A program made the translations under genes and the position numbers. Below, in pieces: positions 1-7,461 of a DNA stretch of 16,689 nt. Every line of letters begins with the position of its first letter. The stretch's first letter is position 1. The stretch comes from CAYMLL01 sp964390645 (lineage in GTDB: Bacteria; Planctomycetota; UBA8108), in assembly GCA_964390645.1 (NCBI GenBank), contig CAYMLL010000165.1:1-16689 (forward strand), read 5' to 3'. The notes under the pieces are model-generated. The model was not told the origin of the DNA. It searched no databases and saw only the letters and a list, made by a program, of their open reading frames with translations.

Positions 1-514
1 CCGGGAGCGACGACAGACGATCACCGAGCGAGCCCAACGGGACGACGGAAGAACCGACGAGCATGGCGAGGTAGAACGCCAGGCCAAGGCCGATCAGCAC
101 CGCGATCACCGGCGAATACGCGATCCCGAAGACCATGCCGAACATCGGAAGCGGCATGAGATAGGGCGACCACCCCAGCACCACGACGAGCTTGGCGATG
201 AGAATCGTGCCGACGACAAGGAGGACGAACTGACCGAAGCTCGACCGTCGCCCGAACAGATGCGGCTGCACTCGGTTGGCGAAAGCCGTTCCCAGGACAG
301 TGACGAGCAAGATGATCACACCGAGTCCGAGGTAGCTCGTGAAGCTCGAATGCTCGACGAGAAAGAGCAGACCCAGCCCGAGCACCCCCGCGACGCAGCT
401 GCGAAACAGACGGTCCGCCTGACGCGCCGTCTGCTGAAGCTGCACGTCCGCTGACCGCCTACGCCGACGGAGAAACTGGTCGAGCTGCTTGGTCTTGCGC
501 TTCGTTACCGGCAT
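1..514 (-). CDS. 7TM-HD family phosphohydrolase (PgpH/YqfF-like), N-terminal part, cut by window edge
   Basis: Only the first 171 codons are present; the gene continues past position 1. The ATG at 514 is preceded by GAGGGA eight bases upstream. The protein starts with a very basic cytoplasmic stretch (about residues 1-36), followed by closely spaced hydrophobic segments at about 38-54, 60-78, 93-113, 119-133 and 135-155. The stretch LGWSPYLMPLPMFGMVF resembles the 7TM part of 7TM-HD receptors such as Listeria PgpH, which hydrolyse c-di-AMP with a C-terminal HD domain. The location directly after phoH supports this, since phoH, an HD-membrane gene and ybeY commonly cluster. The roughly 250-residue extracellular 7TMR-HDED domain that normally follows the first helix is missing here. 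The HD domain itself lies outside the window, so the function is inferred from context and membrane pattern. Confidence 0.6.
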   Translation of the reverse strand, partial: MPVTKRKTKQLDQFLRRRRRSADVQLQQTARQADRLFRSCVAGVLGLGLLFLVEHSSFTSYLGLGVIILLVTVLGTAFANRVQPHLFGRRSSFGQFVLLVVGTILIAKLVVVLGWSPYLMPLPMFGMVFGIAYSPVIAVLIGLGLAFYLAMLVGSSVVPLGSLGDRLSSLP

Positions 515-584
515 CGCCGCAATCCCTCGGCTCGTCGGACCGGACAGGAACGCCTCGACGAGCGGAGGCAACCGCTGGGCCCGT

Positions 585-602
585 CCTGAGGCCCGCCTCA
601 GG
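585..602. repeat. Perfect inverted repeat over the phoH stop codon
   Basis: CCTGAGG (585-591) and CCTCAGG (596-602) form a 7-bp stem with a 4-base CCCG loop. With a small bulge the stem can extend into flanking GGGCC/GGCCC. The phoH stop (598-600) lies inside the right arm. There is no T tract on the minus strand after it, so it does not look like an intrinsic terminator. It could be an mRNA-stabilising or attenuating hairpin between phoH and the HD gene. Confidence 0.5.
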
Positions 603-1593
603 GCCCGCCTTCTACGATCTCGTAAGCCTCCACGATCCGCTTGACGAGCGGATGACGCACGATATCACCTTTTTGCATGCTCACCCAGCCGACGCCGCAA
701 ATCTCGTCGATCACGCGCCGGGCGTGGATCAGTCCGGAAAGCTGCCCCTCTGGAAGATCGACCTGTGTGACGTCGCCGTTGACGACGATGCGCGACCCCA
801 TGCCCAGACGAGTCAGAAACATCTTCATCTGCGAGACGGTGGTGTTCTGACCCTCGTCGAGAATGATGAACGCGTTGTTGAGCGTACGACCTCGCATGTA
901 GGCAAGAGGGATGATCTCGATGATCTCCCGCTCGGTGTAGCGCTTGACCTGGTCATACCCGAGAACGTCGTTGAGCGCATCGTAGAGGGGACGCAGATAA
1001 GGATTGACCTTGGCTTGAAAGTCGCCGGGAAGAAAGCCCAGCTTCTCACCGGCCTCGACCGCCGGACGACAGAGAATGAGCTTGCGGTACTCGCCCGAAC
1101 GGAGCCCGTTGACGGCCATGCGCACCGCAAGGAAGGTCTTCCCGGTACCGGCCGGGCCGATGCAGAAGACGAGGTCGTTGCGCAGAATCGACTCGATGTA
1201 CTCCCCCTGCCCGGCGGAGCGCGCGAGCCCCTTGATCGTTGCCTGCTCATCAGCTGACAGCGGAGCAGAGCTGTCACGCGGCCCCGAGGCACCGTCCGCC
1301 GCGTCACCTGCGCCAACCCGCCTGCGAGTCTGTTCCTCGACGCGGATCTGCGCGAGCTGCTGCTCGACGTAGAGGTCAGGCAACGGCTGCCCGGTCCTGA
1401 ACATCGATATGATGCGGTGCAGGATTCCCCCGGCCTGGTCCACCGACTCCTCGTCCCCCACCAGACGAACGACGCCGCTACGCGCCGAAATCTGCACTCC
1501 GAGTCCGTCGCGAATGAGCTTGAGGTTCGAGTCCCCGGCCCCGAAAAGGAAGAGCGCCTCTTCCTGGGAGGCCACCTCGATCGCTACTTCCAT
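598..1593 (-). CDS. phoH: PhoH-like ATPase (PhoL/YbeZ type)
   Basis: A 331-residue cytoplasmic P-loop ATPase of the PhoH/YbeZ family, whose members are linked to RNA metabolism and often work with YbeY in ribosome or rRNA maturation. The N-terminal part (about 10-65) has the FGAGDSNLKLIRDGLGVQI pattern of the KH-like domain. A charged linker follows at about 85-112. The ATPase domain has Walker A GPAGTGKT (146-153), the family motif RPAVEAGEKLGFLPG (about 176-190), and Walker B IILDEGQN (243-250), where most relatives have DEAQN. Length and motif order are normal for the family. The ATG at 1593 follows a purine-rich GGTGAG and starts 7 bp after the cdsA stop, so it should be co-transcribed and possibly coupled. 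Identification as a PhoH-family ATPase is secure; the exact cellular role is inferred. Confidence 0.95.
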   Translation of the reverse strand: MEVAIEVASQEEALFLFGAGDSNLKLIRDGLGVQISARSGVVRLVGDEESVDQAGGILHRIISMFRTGQPLPDLYVEQQLAQIRVEEQTRRRVGAGDAADGASGPRDSSAPLSADEQATIKGLARSAGQGEYIESILRNDLVFCIGPAGTGKTFLAVRMAVNGLRSGEYRKLILCRPAVEAGEKLGFLPGDFQAKVNPYLRPLYDALNDVLGYDQVKRYTEREIIEIIPLAYMRGRTLNNAFIILDEGQNTTVSQMKMFLTRLGMGSRIVVNGDVTQVDLPEGQLSGLIHARRVIDEICGVGWVSMQKGDIVRHPLVKRIVEAYEIVEGGP

Positions 1594-1600
1594 GAATCGC

Positions 1601-2467
1601 TCACCACCTGCAAGCCAACAGACACCAGAAGACGAAGCTGCTGAAAAGAAAGCTGTCGATCAAATCGAGGACACCGCCGAACTCCGGCAGCAGCGCCCCG
1701 GAGTCCTTCACTCCGTAGCAACGCTTCAGAAGCGATTCCGCCAGATCACCGAGAGGCGAGGTGACCGCGAGAATTATCCCAAAGACCATTCCGACCGGCC
1801 AAGCAAAATCGAGCTCCGGACGCAGCCAGGCAGCGCCGCCGAACCACAACGCTCCGAAGACGAGCGCCGCGACCGATCCCTCGATCGTCTTGCCGGGGCT
1901 CACCTTCAAGTATCGGTGCTTGCCGATCGCGCTACCGACGAGATACGCAGCGATGTCCGTGCCCTTGACGCCGAGGCAGAAGACGACGCCGACCAGCGTG
2001 CCGTACTCCACGTAAATACGAAGAAGATACGAGTAGAGAAGACCGAAGAGCAGGGCGCCGAGCACGGTGGGCGGAAGAGATGGAAACGGTGCAGCGTAGC
2101 CTGTGCGGAACAGAATCGAGACGAAGCAGAAGAAGACCAGCGCGACAATACCACCGGCAAGCCACTCGGAAGACAGAGCCATCTCCGTGGAGCCGGCTGC
2201 CGACGCGGCGCCTTGCCACCACGCGAGGGCAAGAAAGTAAGCCGTCGCGAGCGCTCCGATCACTGTCAGCGCACGGCTGCGAGCCACGTGCTCCTTCGAC
2301 AGCGAGCCGGTCATTTTCGCGAACTCCAGAAATCCGGCGAGACCGAGCAGCGCGGCGACCAGAGAGCCGGCAACACGACTATCAAGGACGTGGTCGAGAG
2401 CAAACAGCCCGAGAATGACGAGCACCAGAATGGTGCCGATGACGACTCTGATCTGCTTCGAGCTCAT
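1601..2467 (-). CDS. cdsA: Phosphatidate cytidylyltransferase
   Basis: A 288-residue polytopic inner-membrane enzyme that makes CDP-diacylglycerol from phosphatidic acid and CTP, the branch point of phospholipid synthesis. I use the ATG at 2467 (MSSKQIRVVIG): it lies 7 bp after the uppS stop and opens directly into the first hydrophobic helix. The open frame continues upstream into uppS but is not protein-like there. Many hydrophobic segments fill the protein. The C-terminal signature is recognisable: ESLLKRCYGVKDSG, then LLPEFGGVLDLIDS. It deviates from the classic CDS signature: the His of xHGG is Phe (EFGG) and the Arg of DR is Leu (LDLIDS), while the KR, KD and final Asp residues are kept. 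The uppS-cdsA order is the usual one, but dxr and rseP do not follow. Confidence 0.93.
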   Translation of the reverse strand: MSSKQIRVVIGTILVLVILGLFALDHVLDSRVAGSLVAALLGLAGFLEFAKMTGSLSKEHVARSRALTVIGALATAYFLALAWWQGAASAAGSTEMALSSEWLAGGIVALVFFCFVSILFRTGYAAPFPSLPPTVLGALLFGLLYSYLLRIYVEYGTLVGVVFCLGVKGTDIAAYLVGSAIGKHRYLKVSPGKTIEGSVAALVFGALWFGGAAWLRPELDFAWPVGMVFGIILAVTSPLGDLAESLLKRCYGVKDSGALLPEFGGVLDLIDSFLFSSFVFWCLLACRW

Positions 2468-2474
2468 CGATCCG

Positions 2475-3266
2475 TCACGACGTCGAGGTCGGCACACTGT
2501 CTCCACACGAGTCGACCGAAGCACCCTTGGCCGGACTGACTGCACCGTACTTGCGCTCACGACTGACGTAGGCCTCGATGGCCGCCTCGAGATGCGACAC
2601 ATCGAATTCGGGCCAGAGCTGCTCAGTGATCCACAGTTCGCTGTACGATGATTGCCAGAGCAGGAAGTTCGACAGCCTGTACTCGCCAGCGGTACGCACA
2701 ACGAGGTCAGGGTCACCCATATCGGGATCGGTCAGATAGCTCGCGAAGAGCTCGTCATCGAGCGACTCGACCACACTCGCGTCGAGTTTCCCGGCGATGA
2801 CGTCCGCGACGATCGAACGGACCGCGTCGAGGATCTCCTGGCGCGCGCCGTAATTGAGCGCGAGCCGCATCACCATCGAGTCGTTGTCACGGGTCAAGCG
2901 CACGGTCTCATCAAGCTCGCTTCGGACGCCAGAAGGCAGGGCCTCGACGTCGCCGATCGTGCGCAACTGGATGTCGTTCTCCATGAGCTCCGGTCGCTCG
3001 CCGACCAGGTACTTCGTGAGCAGACCCATCAGGAACCGGATCTCCTCGCGCGGACGACGCCGGTAGTTCTCGGTCGACAGTGCATAGAACGTCGCCTCAC
3101 GGACGCCGAGCTTGCGGCAGTGACGCGTGATCGTCCGCAGCGAGTTCGCACCCTCCTCGTGTCCGCGTAGCCGAAACCAGCCTCGTCGACGCGCCCAACG
3201 ACCGTTCCCATCCATGATGAACGCGATGTGGGAAGGGAGCTGATCCACGGGAACATCGAGGGGCAT
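2475..3266 (-). CDS. uppS: Isoprenyl transferase (di-trans,poly-cis-undecaprenyl-diphosphate synthase)
   Basis: A 263-residue cis-prenyltransferase that elongates farnesyl diphosphate with isopentenyl diphosphate to undecaprenyl diphosphate, the lipid carrier for peptidoglycan and surface glycans. HIAFIMDGNGRWA (13-25) holds the catalytic Asp19. RGHEEGA (34-40), YALSTEN (61-67) and, near the C-terminus, RTAGEYRLSNFLLWQ and ELWITEQLWPEF are all family motifs; relatives usually have RTSGE where this one has RTAGE. I prefer the ATG at 3266 because GGAG sits 6 bases upstream and it starts just after the purA stop (3268-3270). A GTG at 3284 would add six residues and overlap purA by 17 bp. It forms a tight operon with purA and cdsA. 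Confidence 0.96.
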   Translation of the reverse strand: MPLDVPVDQLPSHIAFIMDGNGRWARRRGWFRLRGHEEGANSLRTITRHCRKLGVREATFYALSTENYRRRPREEIRFLMGLLTKYLVGERPELMENDIQLRTIGDVEALPSGVRSELDETVRLTRDNDSMVMRLALNYGARQEILDAVRSIVADVIAGKLDASVVESLDDELFASYLTDPDMGDPDLVVRTAGEYRLSNFLLWQSSYSELWITEQLWPEFDVSHLEAAIEAYVSRERKYGAVSPAKGASVDSCGDSVPTSTS

Positions 3267-3267
3267 C

Positions 3268-4593
3268 TCAGTCTCCGACTGCACCGGTATTTCGAGGCTC
3301 CAGCCATGGATCGAGCCGGATCACCTGTGAACGCTCCTTGCCGACGGAAACCATGGCGATCGGCGTCTCGGTCGCATCTGCGACGTACTGCAAATACGCC
3401 TGCGCGAGGGTCGGCAGGGAATCGAAGGTCCGACATTCGCTGGTGCTCGAGCTCCAGCCTTCGAAGCTCTCGAGGACCGGCGTGATCTCACCGTCGAGGT
3501 CCGGAGGCAAGGAGTCGAGCGTCTCCCCACCCCTCTCGTACGAGGTCGCCGCCCGGATCTCCGTCATCGCGTCGAGGACATCCAGCTTCGTGATCACGAG
3601 GGCATCGATGTCCCCGGAGCGAATAGCCTGGCGCAGCGCGACCACGTCGAGCCACCCACAGCGCCGCGGTCGACCGGTCGTCGCTCCGAACTCCGCGCCC
3701 ACCATGCGCAGGCGCTCGCCGATCTCTCCGTCCAGCTGTGTCGGAAACGGCCCTTCGCCAACACGCGTCACGTAGGCCTTCGTGACCCCGAGCACGGTGC
3801 CGACTCGACGTGGCGAGAAGCCGGAGCCCGGCCCTAGTCCGAGAAAGGACGTGGTCGACGACGTGACGAAGGGATAGGTGCCATGGTCGACGTCGAGCAG
3901 CGCGCCCTGAGCGCCCTCGAAGAGGATCTTCGCACCCCTCGCATCTTCCTGGTGGAGCAGCGACGTAACGTCACGAACACGTGGACGCAGGCGATCGGCG
4001 TAGCCCCGGAACTCGCTCCAGATCTCCTCGACATCGAGGGGCCCCACGCCGTAGATGCTCTGCAACTCCCGGCTCTTGATCGCGACGTTGCGCTCCAGCA
4101 GCGGGCGAAAGAGCGCGGGGTCGACGAATTCCGCCATGCGGATGCCGAGACGAGAGACCTTGTCGGTGTAGCACGGGCCGATGCCTCGAAGCGTCGTGCC
4201 GATCTTGCCTCCGGCTTGCGCGCTCTCCTTCGCGGCGTCCAGAGCAACGTGATAAGGGAGCACGACATGCGCCCGATCGCTGATCCAGACCTGGCCCTCG
4301 CGATCCAGACCGTTGCGGGCGAGCTGATCGAGCTCCTCGACCAGCGAACGCGGGCTGAGAACGACACCGTTGCCGATGACGCAGGCCTTCCCCTCCTGGA
4401 GGATACCCGAGGGGATCAGGTGAAACACGTACTCGGTGTCGCCGACGAGCACCGTATGTCCGGCGTTGGCTCCACCCTGATAGCGAACGACGACATCCGC
4501 CTCGCTCGCGAGCGCATCGACGATCTTGCCCTTGCCCTCATCACCCCACTGCAAGCCGACGACACAGACATGCCGGCCGGAACTCGAACCCAT
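3268..4593 (-). CDS. purA: Adenylosuccinate synthetase
   Basis: A 441-residue cytoplasmic enzyme that joins IMP and aspartate using GTP, the first committed step from IMP to AMP. The N-terminal GLQWGDEGKGK motif (13-23) includes the catalytic Asp18. GANAGHT (41-47) provides the catalytic His46. Further family motifs are GTTLRGIGPCYTDK, ILFEGAQGALLDVDHGTYP, and ATTGRPRRCGWLD. Length is normal (about 430). The ATG at 4593 has GAGG eight bases upstream; a GTG at 4596 directly before it would add one residue. It lies 75 bp after carA and 1 bp before uppS. This is an unusual partner for uppS-cdsA, but the genes are clearly one transcription unit. Confidence 0.97.
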   Translation of the reverse strand: MGSSSGRHVCVVGLQWGDEGKGKIVDALASEADVVVRYQGGANAGHTVLVGDTEYVFHLIPSGILQEGKACVIGNGVVLSPRSLVEELDQLARNGLDREGQVWISDRAHVVLPYHVALDAAKESAQAGGKIGTTLRGIGPCYTDKVSRLGIRMAEFVDPALFRPLLERNVAIKSRELQSIYGVGPLDVEEIWSEFRGYADRLRPRVRDVTSLLHQEDARGAKILFEGAQGALLDVDHGTYPFVTSSTTSFLGLGPGSGFSPRRVGTVLGVTKAYVTRVGEGPFPTQLDGEIGERLRMVGAEFGATTGRPRRCGWLDVVALRQAIRSGDIDALVITKLDVLDAMTEIRAATSYERGGETLDSLPPDLDGEITPVLESFEGWSSSTSECRTFDSLPTLAQAYLQYVADATETPIAMVSVGKERSQVIRLDPWLEPRNTGAVGD

Positions 4594-4668
4594 CACGTCA
4601 GCCTCGATCTCCTGGTGCCACGGTGTACCCTCGAGCGCGCCCGGACCAAGTCCACGACCGCGCCCGAA

Positions 4669-6000
4669 TCAAGCGCCCTCCGGAGGCACCGCAAAGCCCT
4701 CTCGAGGCACCGCAAAGCCCTCTCGAGGCACCGCGAAGCCCTCTCGAGGCACCGCAGCCTTCGCGGTCCTCGCAGCGGACGGAGCAACGCCGACTCCCCG
4801 CATCTCGACCAGATCGGGGACCTGATCCAGCGGCTGACCGCATCGGACCATCCTCGCGAAGTTATCGAACAGGAACGTGAAGTCATTGGGCCCCGGCGCA
4901 GCCTCGGGGTGAAACTGCACCGCAAAGAGGGGCAGCTCCTCGTGATAGACCCCCTCGAGGGTGTGGTCGTTCAGATTGACAAAGTAGGGCCGGACCTTCT
5001 GACCGGCGAGCGAGTCGAGATCCACCGCGTAGCAGTGATTCTGCACCGAGATCTCGACCTTGCCGTTGAGGCAGTTCTTCACCGGGTGATTGCCCCCGTG
5101 GTGACCGAACTTGAGCTTCTCGGTCTTGCCCCCGAGCGCCAGCGAAATCAACTGGTGTCCGAGGCAGATGCCGAACATCGGATACTTGCCGATCAGGGAA
5201 CGGATCGCGTCGACCGCGTAAGGCAGCCCTTCGGGGTCTCCCGGCCCGTTGGAGAGAAAGACGCCGTCCGGGTCGATCTCGCAGACCTCGGCCGCTGACG
5301 TGCTCGCCGGTACCCGGTGCACGACAAAGCCCATCTCGTGAAGAATGCGCAGGATGTTGTACTTGACGCCGAAGTCGTAAGCGACGACCGTCAGCCCCTC
5401 GGCGATACGCCCGCTGGGACGGTTGTCGAAGAAACAGCTCGAAAAGGGCGAAGCGAAGCCCTGCTTCCAGACCTCGGGCTCGCCACAGGTCACCTCGCGA
5501 ACCATGTCGAGCCCCTGTAGCCCCTGCCAGTTCCGCGCCCGGGCGACGAGCTCGGCATCGGACGGTACTCCGGCCTCTGCTGCCGCTCCCGCCGAGATCA
5601 CGCCCTTCAGCGAGCCCTCGACGCGCAGCAGCCTGGTGATCGCACGCGTGTCGACGCCCGAGATCCCGGTGACGCCGCTCCTCTTCAGGTACTCATCGAG
5701 ACTCTCCTGCGAGCGAAAGCTCGACGCACGACGACTCGCCTCGCGTACCACCACACCACGAAGGGACGGCCCCCGGGACTCCTCGTCGTCGACGTTGACG
5801 CCGTAGTTGCCGACCAACGGGCTCGTCATGACGACGATCTGGCCGTTGTACGAGGCGTCGGAGAAGACCTCCTGATACCCGGTAAGCGACGTGTTGAAGA
5901 CGACCTCCCCGACGGTCTGCGCCACGGCAGCCTTCCCCAGAGCACGCCCGCGAAAGATGCTTCCGTCCTCGAGCGCCAGTCTTGCATTCGGTGGGAACAA
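4669..6000 (-). CDS. carA: Carbamoyl-phosphate synthase small (glutaminase) subunit
   Basis: A 443-residue subunit that hydrolyses glutamine and passes ammonia to the large subunit CarB, feeding pyrimidine and arginine synthesis. The N-terminal CarA domain shows LEDGSIFRGRALG and VVFNTSLTGYQEVFSDASY, then GVTGISGVDTRAITRLLR (109-126). The class I amidotransferase domain has the nucleophile Cys279 in FGICLGHQ, and His364 and Glu366 in QFHPEAAPGPND. The start is the TTG at 6000: GGGAGA lies upstream, the frame has an in-frame TAA 12 codons earlier, and there is no ATG or GTG in between. The protein is about 50 residues longer than usual. The extra tail after residue 390 ends in repeats of the unit FAVPREG. 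carB is not adjacent, so the complex must be assembled from a distant gene. Confidence 0.96.
   Translation of the reverse strand: MFPPNARLALEDGSIFRGRALGKAAVAQTVGEVVFNTSLTGYQEVFSDASYNGQIVVMTSPLVGNYGVNVDDEESRGPSLRGVVVREASRRASSFRSQESLDEYLKRSGVTGISGVDTRAITRLLRVEGSLKGVISAGAAAEAGVPSDAELVARARNWQGLQGLDMVREVTCGEPEVWKQGFASPFSSCFFDNRPSGRIAEGLTVVAYDFGVKYNILRILHEMGFVVHRVPASTSAAEVCEIDPDGVFLSNGPGDPEGLPYAVDAIRSLIGKYPMFGICLGHQLISLALGGKTEKLKFGHHGGNHPVKNCLNGKVEISVQNHCYAVDLDSLAGQKVRPYFVNLNDHTLEGVYHEELPLFAVQFHPEAAPGPNDFTFLFDNFARMVRCGQPLDQVPDLVEMRGVGVAPSAARTAKAAVPREGFAVPREGFAVPREGFAVPPEGA
4683..4756. repeat. 21-bp tandem repeat inside the carA 3' end
   Basis: Three 21-bp units (4683-4703, 4704-4724, 4725-4745) plus an 11-base partial copy (4746-4756). 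Each full unit reads GAGGCACCGC followed by AAAGCCCTCTC or a close variant on the plus strand. Units 1 and 2 are identical and unit 3 differs by one base at 4735, which is synonymous. On the minus strand each unit encodes seven residues (FAVPREG), so the repeat keeps the carA frame. The near-identity suggests recent slipped-strand or recombinational expansion. Confidence 0.95.
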
Positions 6001-6183
6001 AGGAGTCTCTCCCGTCGCGGAACCAAGGCGCCATTATGGCGTCCATGTCGTTGGGAGCAACGGCTTTCCGGCATTCGATCGCGGTCAGCAGATCTGCACG
6101 TGTCGCGATCGTACGCCGGCGCTCGCTCCCGGGAATGGCCCGTCCGCGGACCCGGACGGGACCCGCCTCCGGACGGGACCCGC
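6001..6183. other. serS-carA intergenic region with inverted repeats
   Basis: This 183-bp gap contains no supported gene. It has an inverted repeat with 8-bp arms, CGATCGCG (6076-6083) and CGCGATCG (6104-6111). Its 20-base spacer contains the 10-bp palindrome GCAGATCTGC (6088-6097). A second hairpin pairs CCCGTCC (6139-6145) with GGACGGG (6154-6160). These could be operator or attenuator elements ahead of carA, whose expression is commonly controlled by pyrimidines or arginine, but I cannot match them to a known regulator site and I see no clear promoter. Confidence 0.4.
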
Positions 6184-6185
6184 CT
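6152..6185. repeat. 17-bp tandem duplication at the serS stop codon
   Basis: Two exact adjacent copies of CCGGACGGGACCCGCCT (6152-6168 and 6169-6185). The second copy overlaps two bases of the serS stop codon (6184-6186). It looks like a recent slippage duplication in the 3' flank of serS. Confidence 0.9.
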
Positions 6186-7461
6186 ATCGTCTCTCGATAT
6201 GCGTCCGTCCGCCCAGATACGGCTGCAACACGTGCGGGATCCGCACCCGCCCGTCAGCCTGCTGGTTGTTCTCGAGAATCGGAATCAAGATCCGCGGACT
6301 GGCGATCGCGGTGTTGTTGAGCGTGTGGCAAAAGCGCACCTTGCCGTTCGAGTCGCGGTAGCGCAGACCCAGCCGGCGTGCCTGGAAATCGTGGAAGCGC
6401 GAGGCGCTGTGCGTCTCGCCGTAGCTCTCACGCGACGGCATCCACGTCTCGATGTCGAACTTCTGCACCTGGCCCTGGCCGAGGTCGCCGCCGCAGACGT
6501 TGACGACCCGGTACGGCAATCCGAGTGCCTGCAGGATGCCCTCACTGTTCTCCGTGATCCCGTGGTGGAAACGGATCGACTCCTCCCCGTCCGCCCTGCA
6601 AACCACCACCTGCTCCACCTTGTTGAACTGATGAATCCGATAGAGCCCGCGCGTGTCCTTTCCCGCCGCGCCGGCCTCACGGCGATAGCACGAGGAGTAG
6701 CCCGCGTAGAGCTTCGGCAGCTCGGAATCATCAAGAATCTCTCCGCCGTGGTAGGAGGTGACCGGAACCTCCGATGTGCCGATCAGGTACTTCTGATCGC
6801 GCTCGCAACAATAAGCCTGGTCCTCGCCGCCCGGAAAGTAGCCGGTGCCTTCCATCGCCTCGCGTGTCACGAGCGTCGGCACGATCATCGGGCTGAACTC
6901 CCGCTCGAGAAGATAGTCGAGCGAGAACTTCAGCACCGCGAGCTCGAGGAGCGCACCGTCATTCTTCAGCATGTAGGTGCGCGAGCCAGCAAGCTTCGCG
7001 GCGCGAGGGATGTCGATCAGATCGAGCTCCTCGCCGAGCTCGAGGTGGTCCTTCGGCTCGAAGTCGAAGGACGGAATCTCGCCCCAGGCTCGGATCTCGA
7101 CGTTGTCCTCGTCCGACTTGCCGTCGGGGACCTCGTCAGCGGGCGGATTCGGCAGGCGCAACAGGAGCGTGTTCATCTCCTCTTCGAGCGGATCCAGACG
7201 GCTCTCGAAGTCCTTCACCCGCGCGGCGATCTCGCCCATCTCCTCGATGCGGGCCTGCTTACGGTCGCCCGCGAGCGCCGCGATCTCCTTGCCAACCCTC
7301 TTCTGAGACGCCCGCAGCTCCTCGCTCTGATGGACGATCCGGCGACGACTGCCGTCCAGTTCGAGGATTCGATCGACGATCTCCTCGCACGGAATATGCT
7401 TCTTGCGGCCCGCCGCCTTGACCAGATCGGGACTCTCACGGAGGAGGCGGAGGTCGAGCAT
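6184..7461 (-). CDS. serS: Serine--tRNA ligase
   Basis: A 425-residue class II aminoacyl-tRNA synthetase that charges tRNA-Ser (and tRNA-Sec where present) with serine. The start is the ATG at 7461 (MLDLRLLRESPDLV), the classic bacterial SerRS N-terminus; an in-frame extension of 27 codons upstream is not family-like. Residues 1 to about 105 form the charged helical tRNA-binding arm (coiled coil). The core contains IGTSEVPVTSYHGGEIL, then motif 2 CYRREAGAAGKDTRGLYRIH, then FDIETWMPS and FHDFQARRLGLRYRD. Motif 3 reads HTLNNTAIASPRILIPILENNQ in place of the common HTLNGSGLAVGR version; the motif 3 Arg is kept. Length is normal. It is the first gene of the minus-strand run. Confidence 0.96.
   Translation of the reverse strand: MLDLRLLRESPDLVKAAGRKKHIPCEEIVDRILELDGSRRRIVHQSEELRASQKRVGKEIAALAGDRKQARIEEMGEIAARVKDFESRLDPLEEEMNTLLLRLPNPPADEVPDGKSDEDNVEIRAWGEIPSFDFEPKDHLELGEELDLIDIPRAAKLAGSRTYMLKNDGALLELAVLKFSLDYLLEREFSPMIVPTLVTREAMEGTGYFPGGEDQAYCCERDQKYLIGTSEVPVTSYHGGEILDDSELPKLYAGYSSCYRREAGAAGKDTRGLYRIHQFNKVEQVVVCRADGEESIRFHHGITENSEGILQALGLPYRVVNVCGGDLGQGQVQKFDIETWMPSRESYGETHSASRFHDFQARRLGLRYRDSNGKVRFCHTLNNTAIASPRILIPILENNQQADGRVRIPHVLQPYLGGRTHIERR

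Noticed and set aside
585..602. phoH stop hairpin as an intrinsic terminator
   Set aside because: No U-rich tract follows on the minus strand, and the next gene is close and co-directional.
652..1257. Long plus-strand open frame opposite phoH
   Set aside because: It is antisense to a clear PhoH ATPase, has no recognisable motif and reflects the high GC content. Similar antisense frames over cdsA (1409-2539), purA (3883-5298) and serS (6100-8037) were dropped for the same reason.
4683..4756. Tandem repeat as a CRISPR array
   Set aside because: The 21-bp units are directly adjacent without unique spacers and encode part of CarA.
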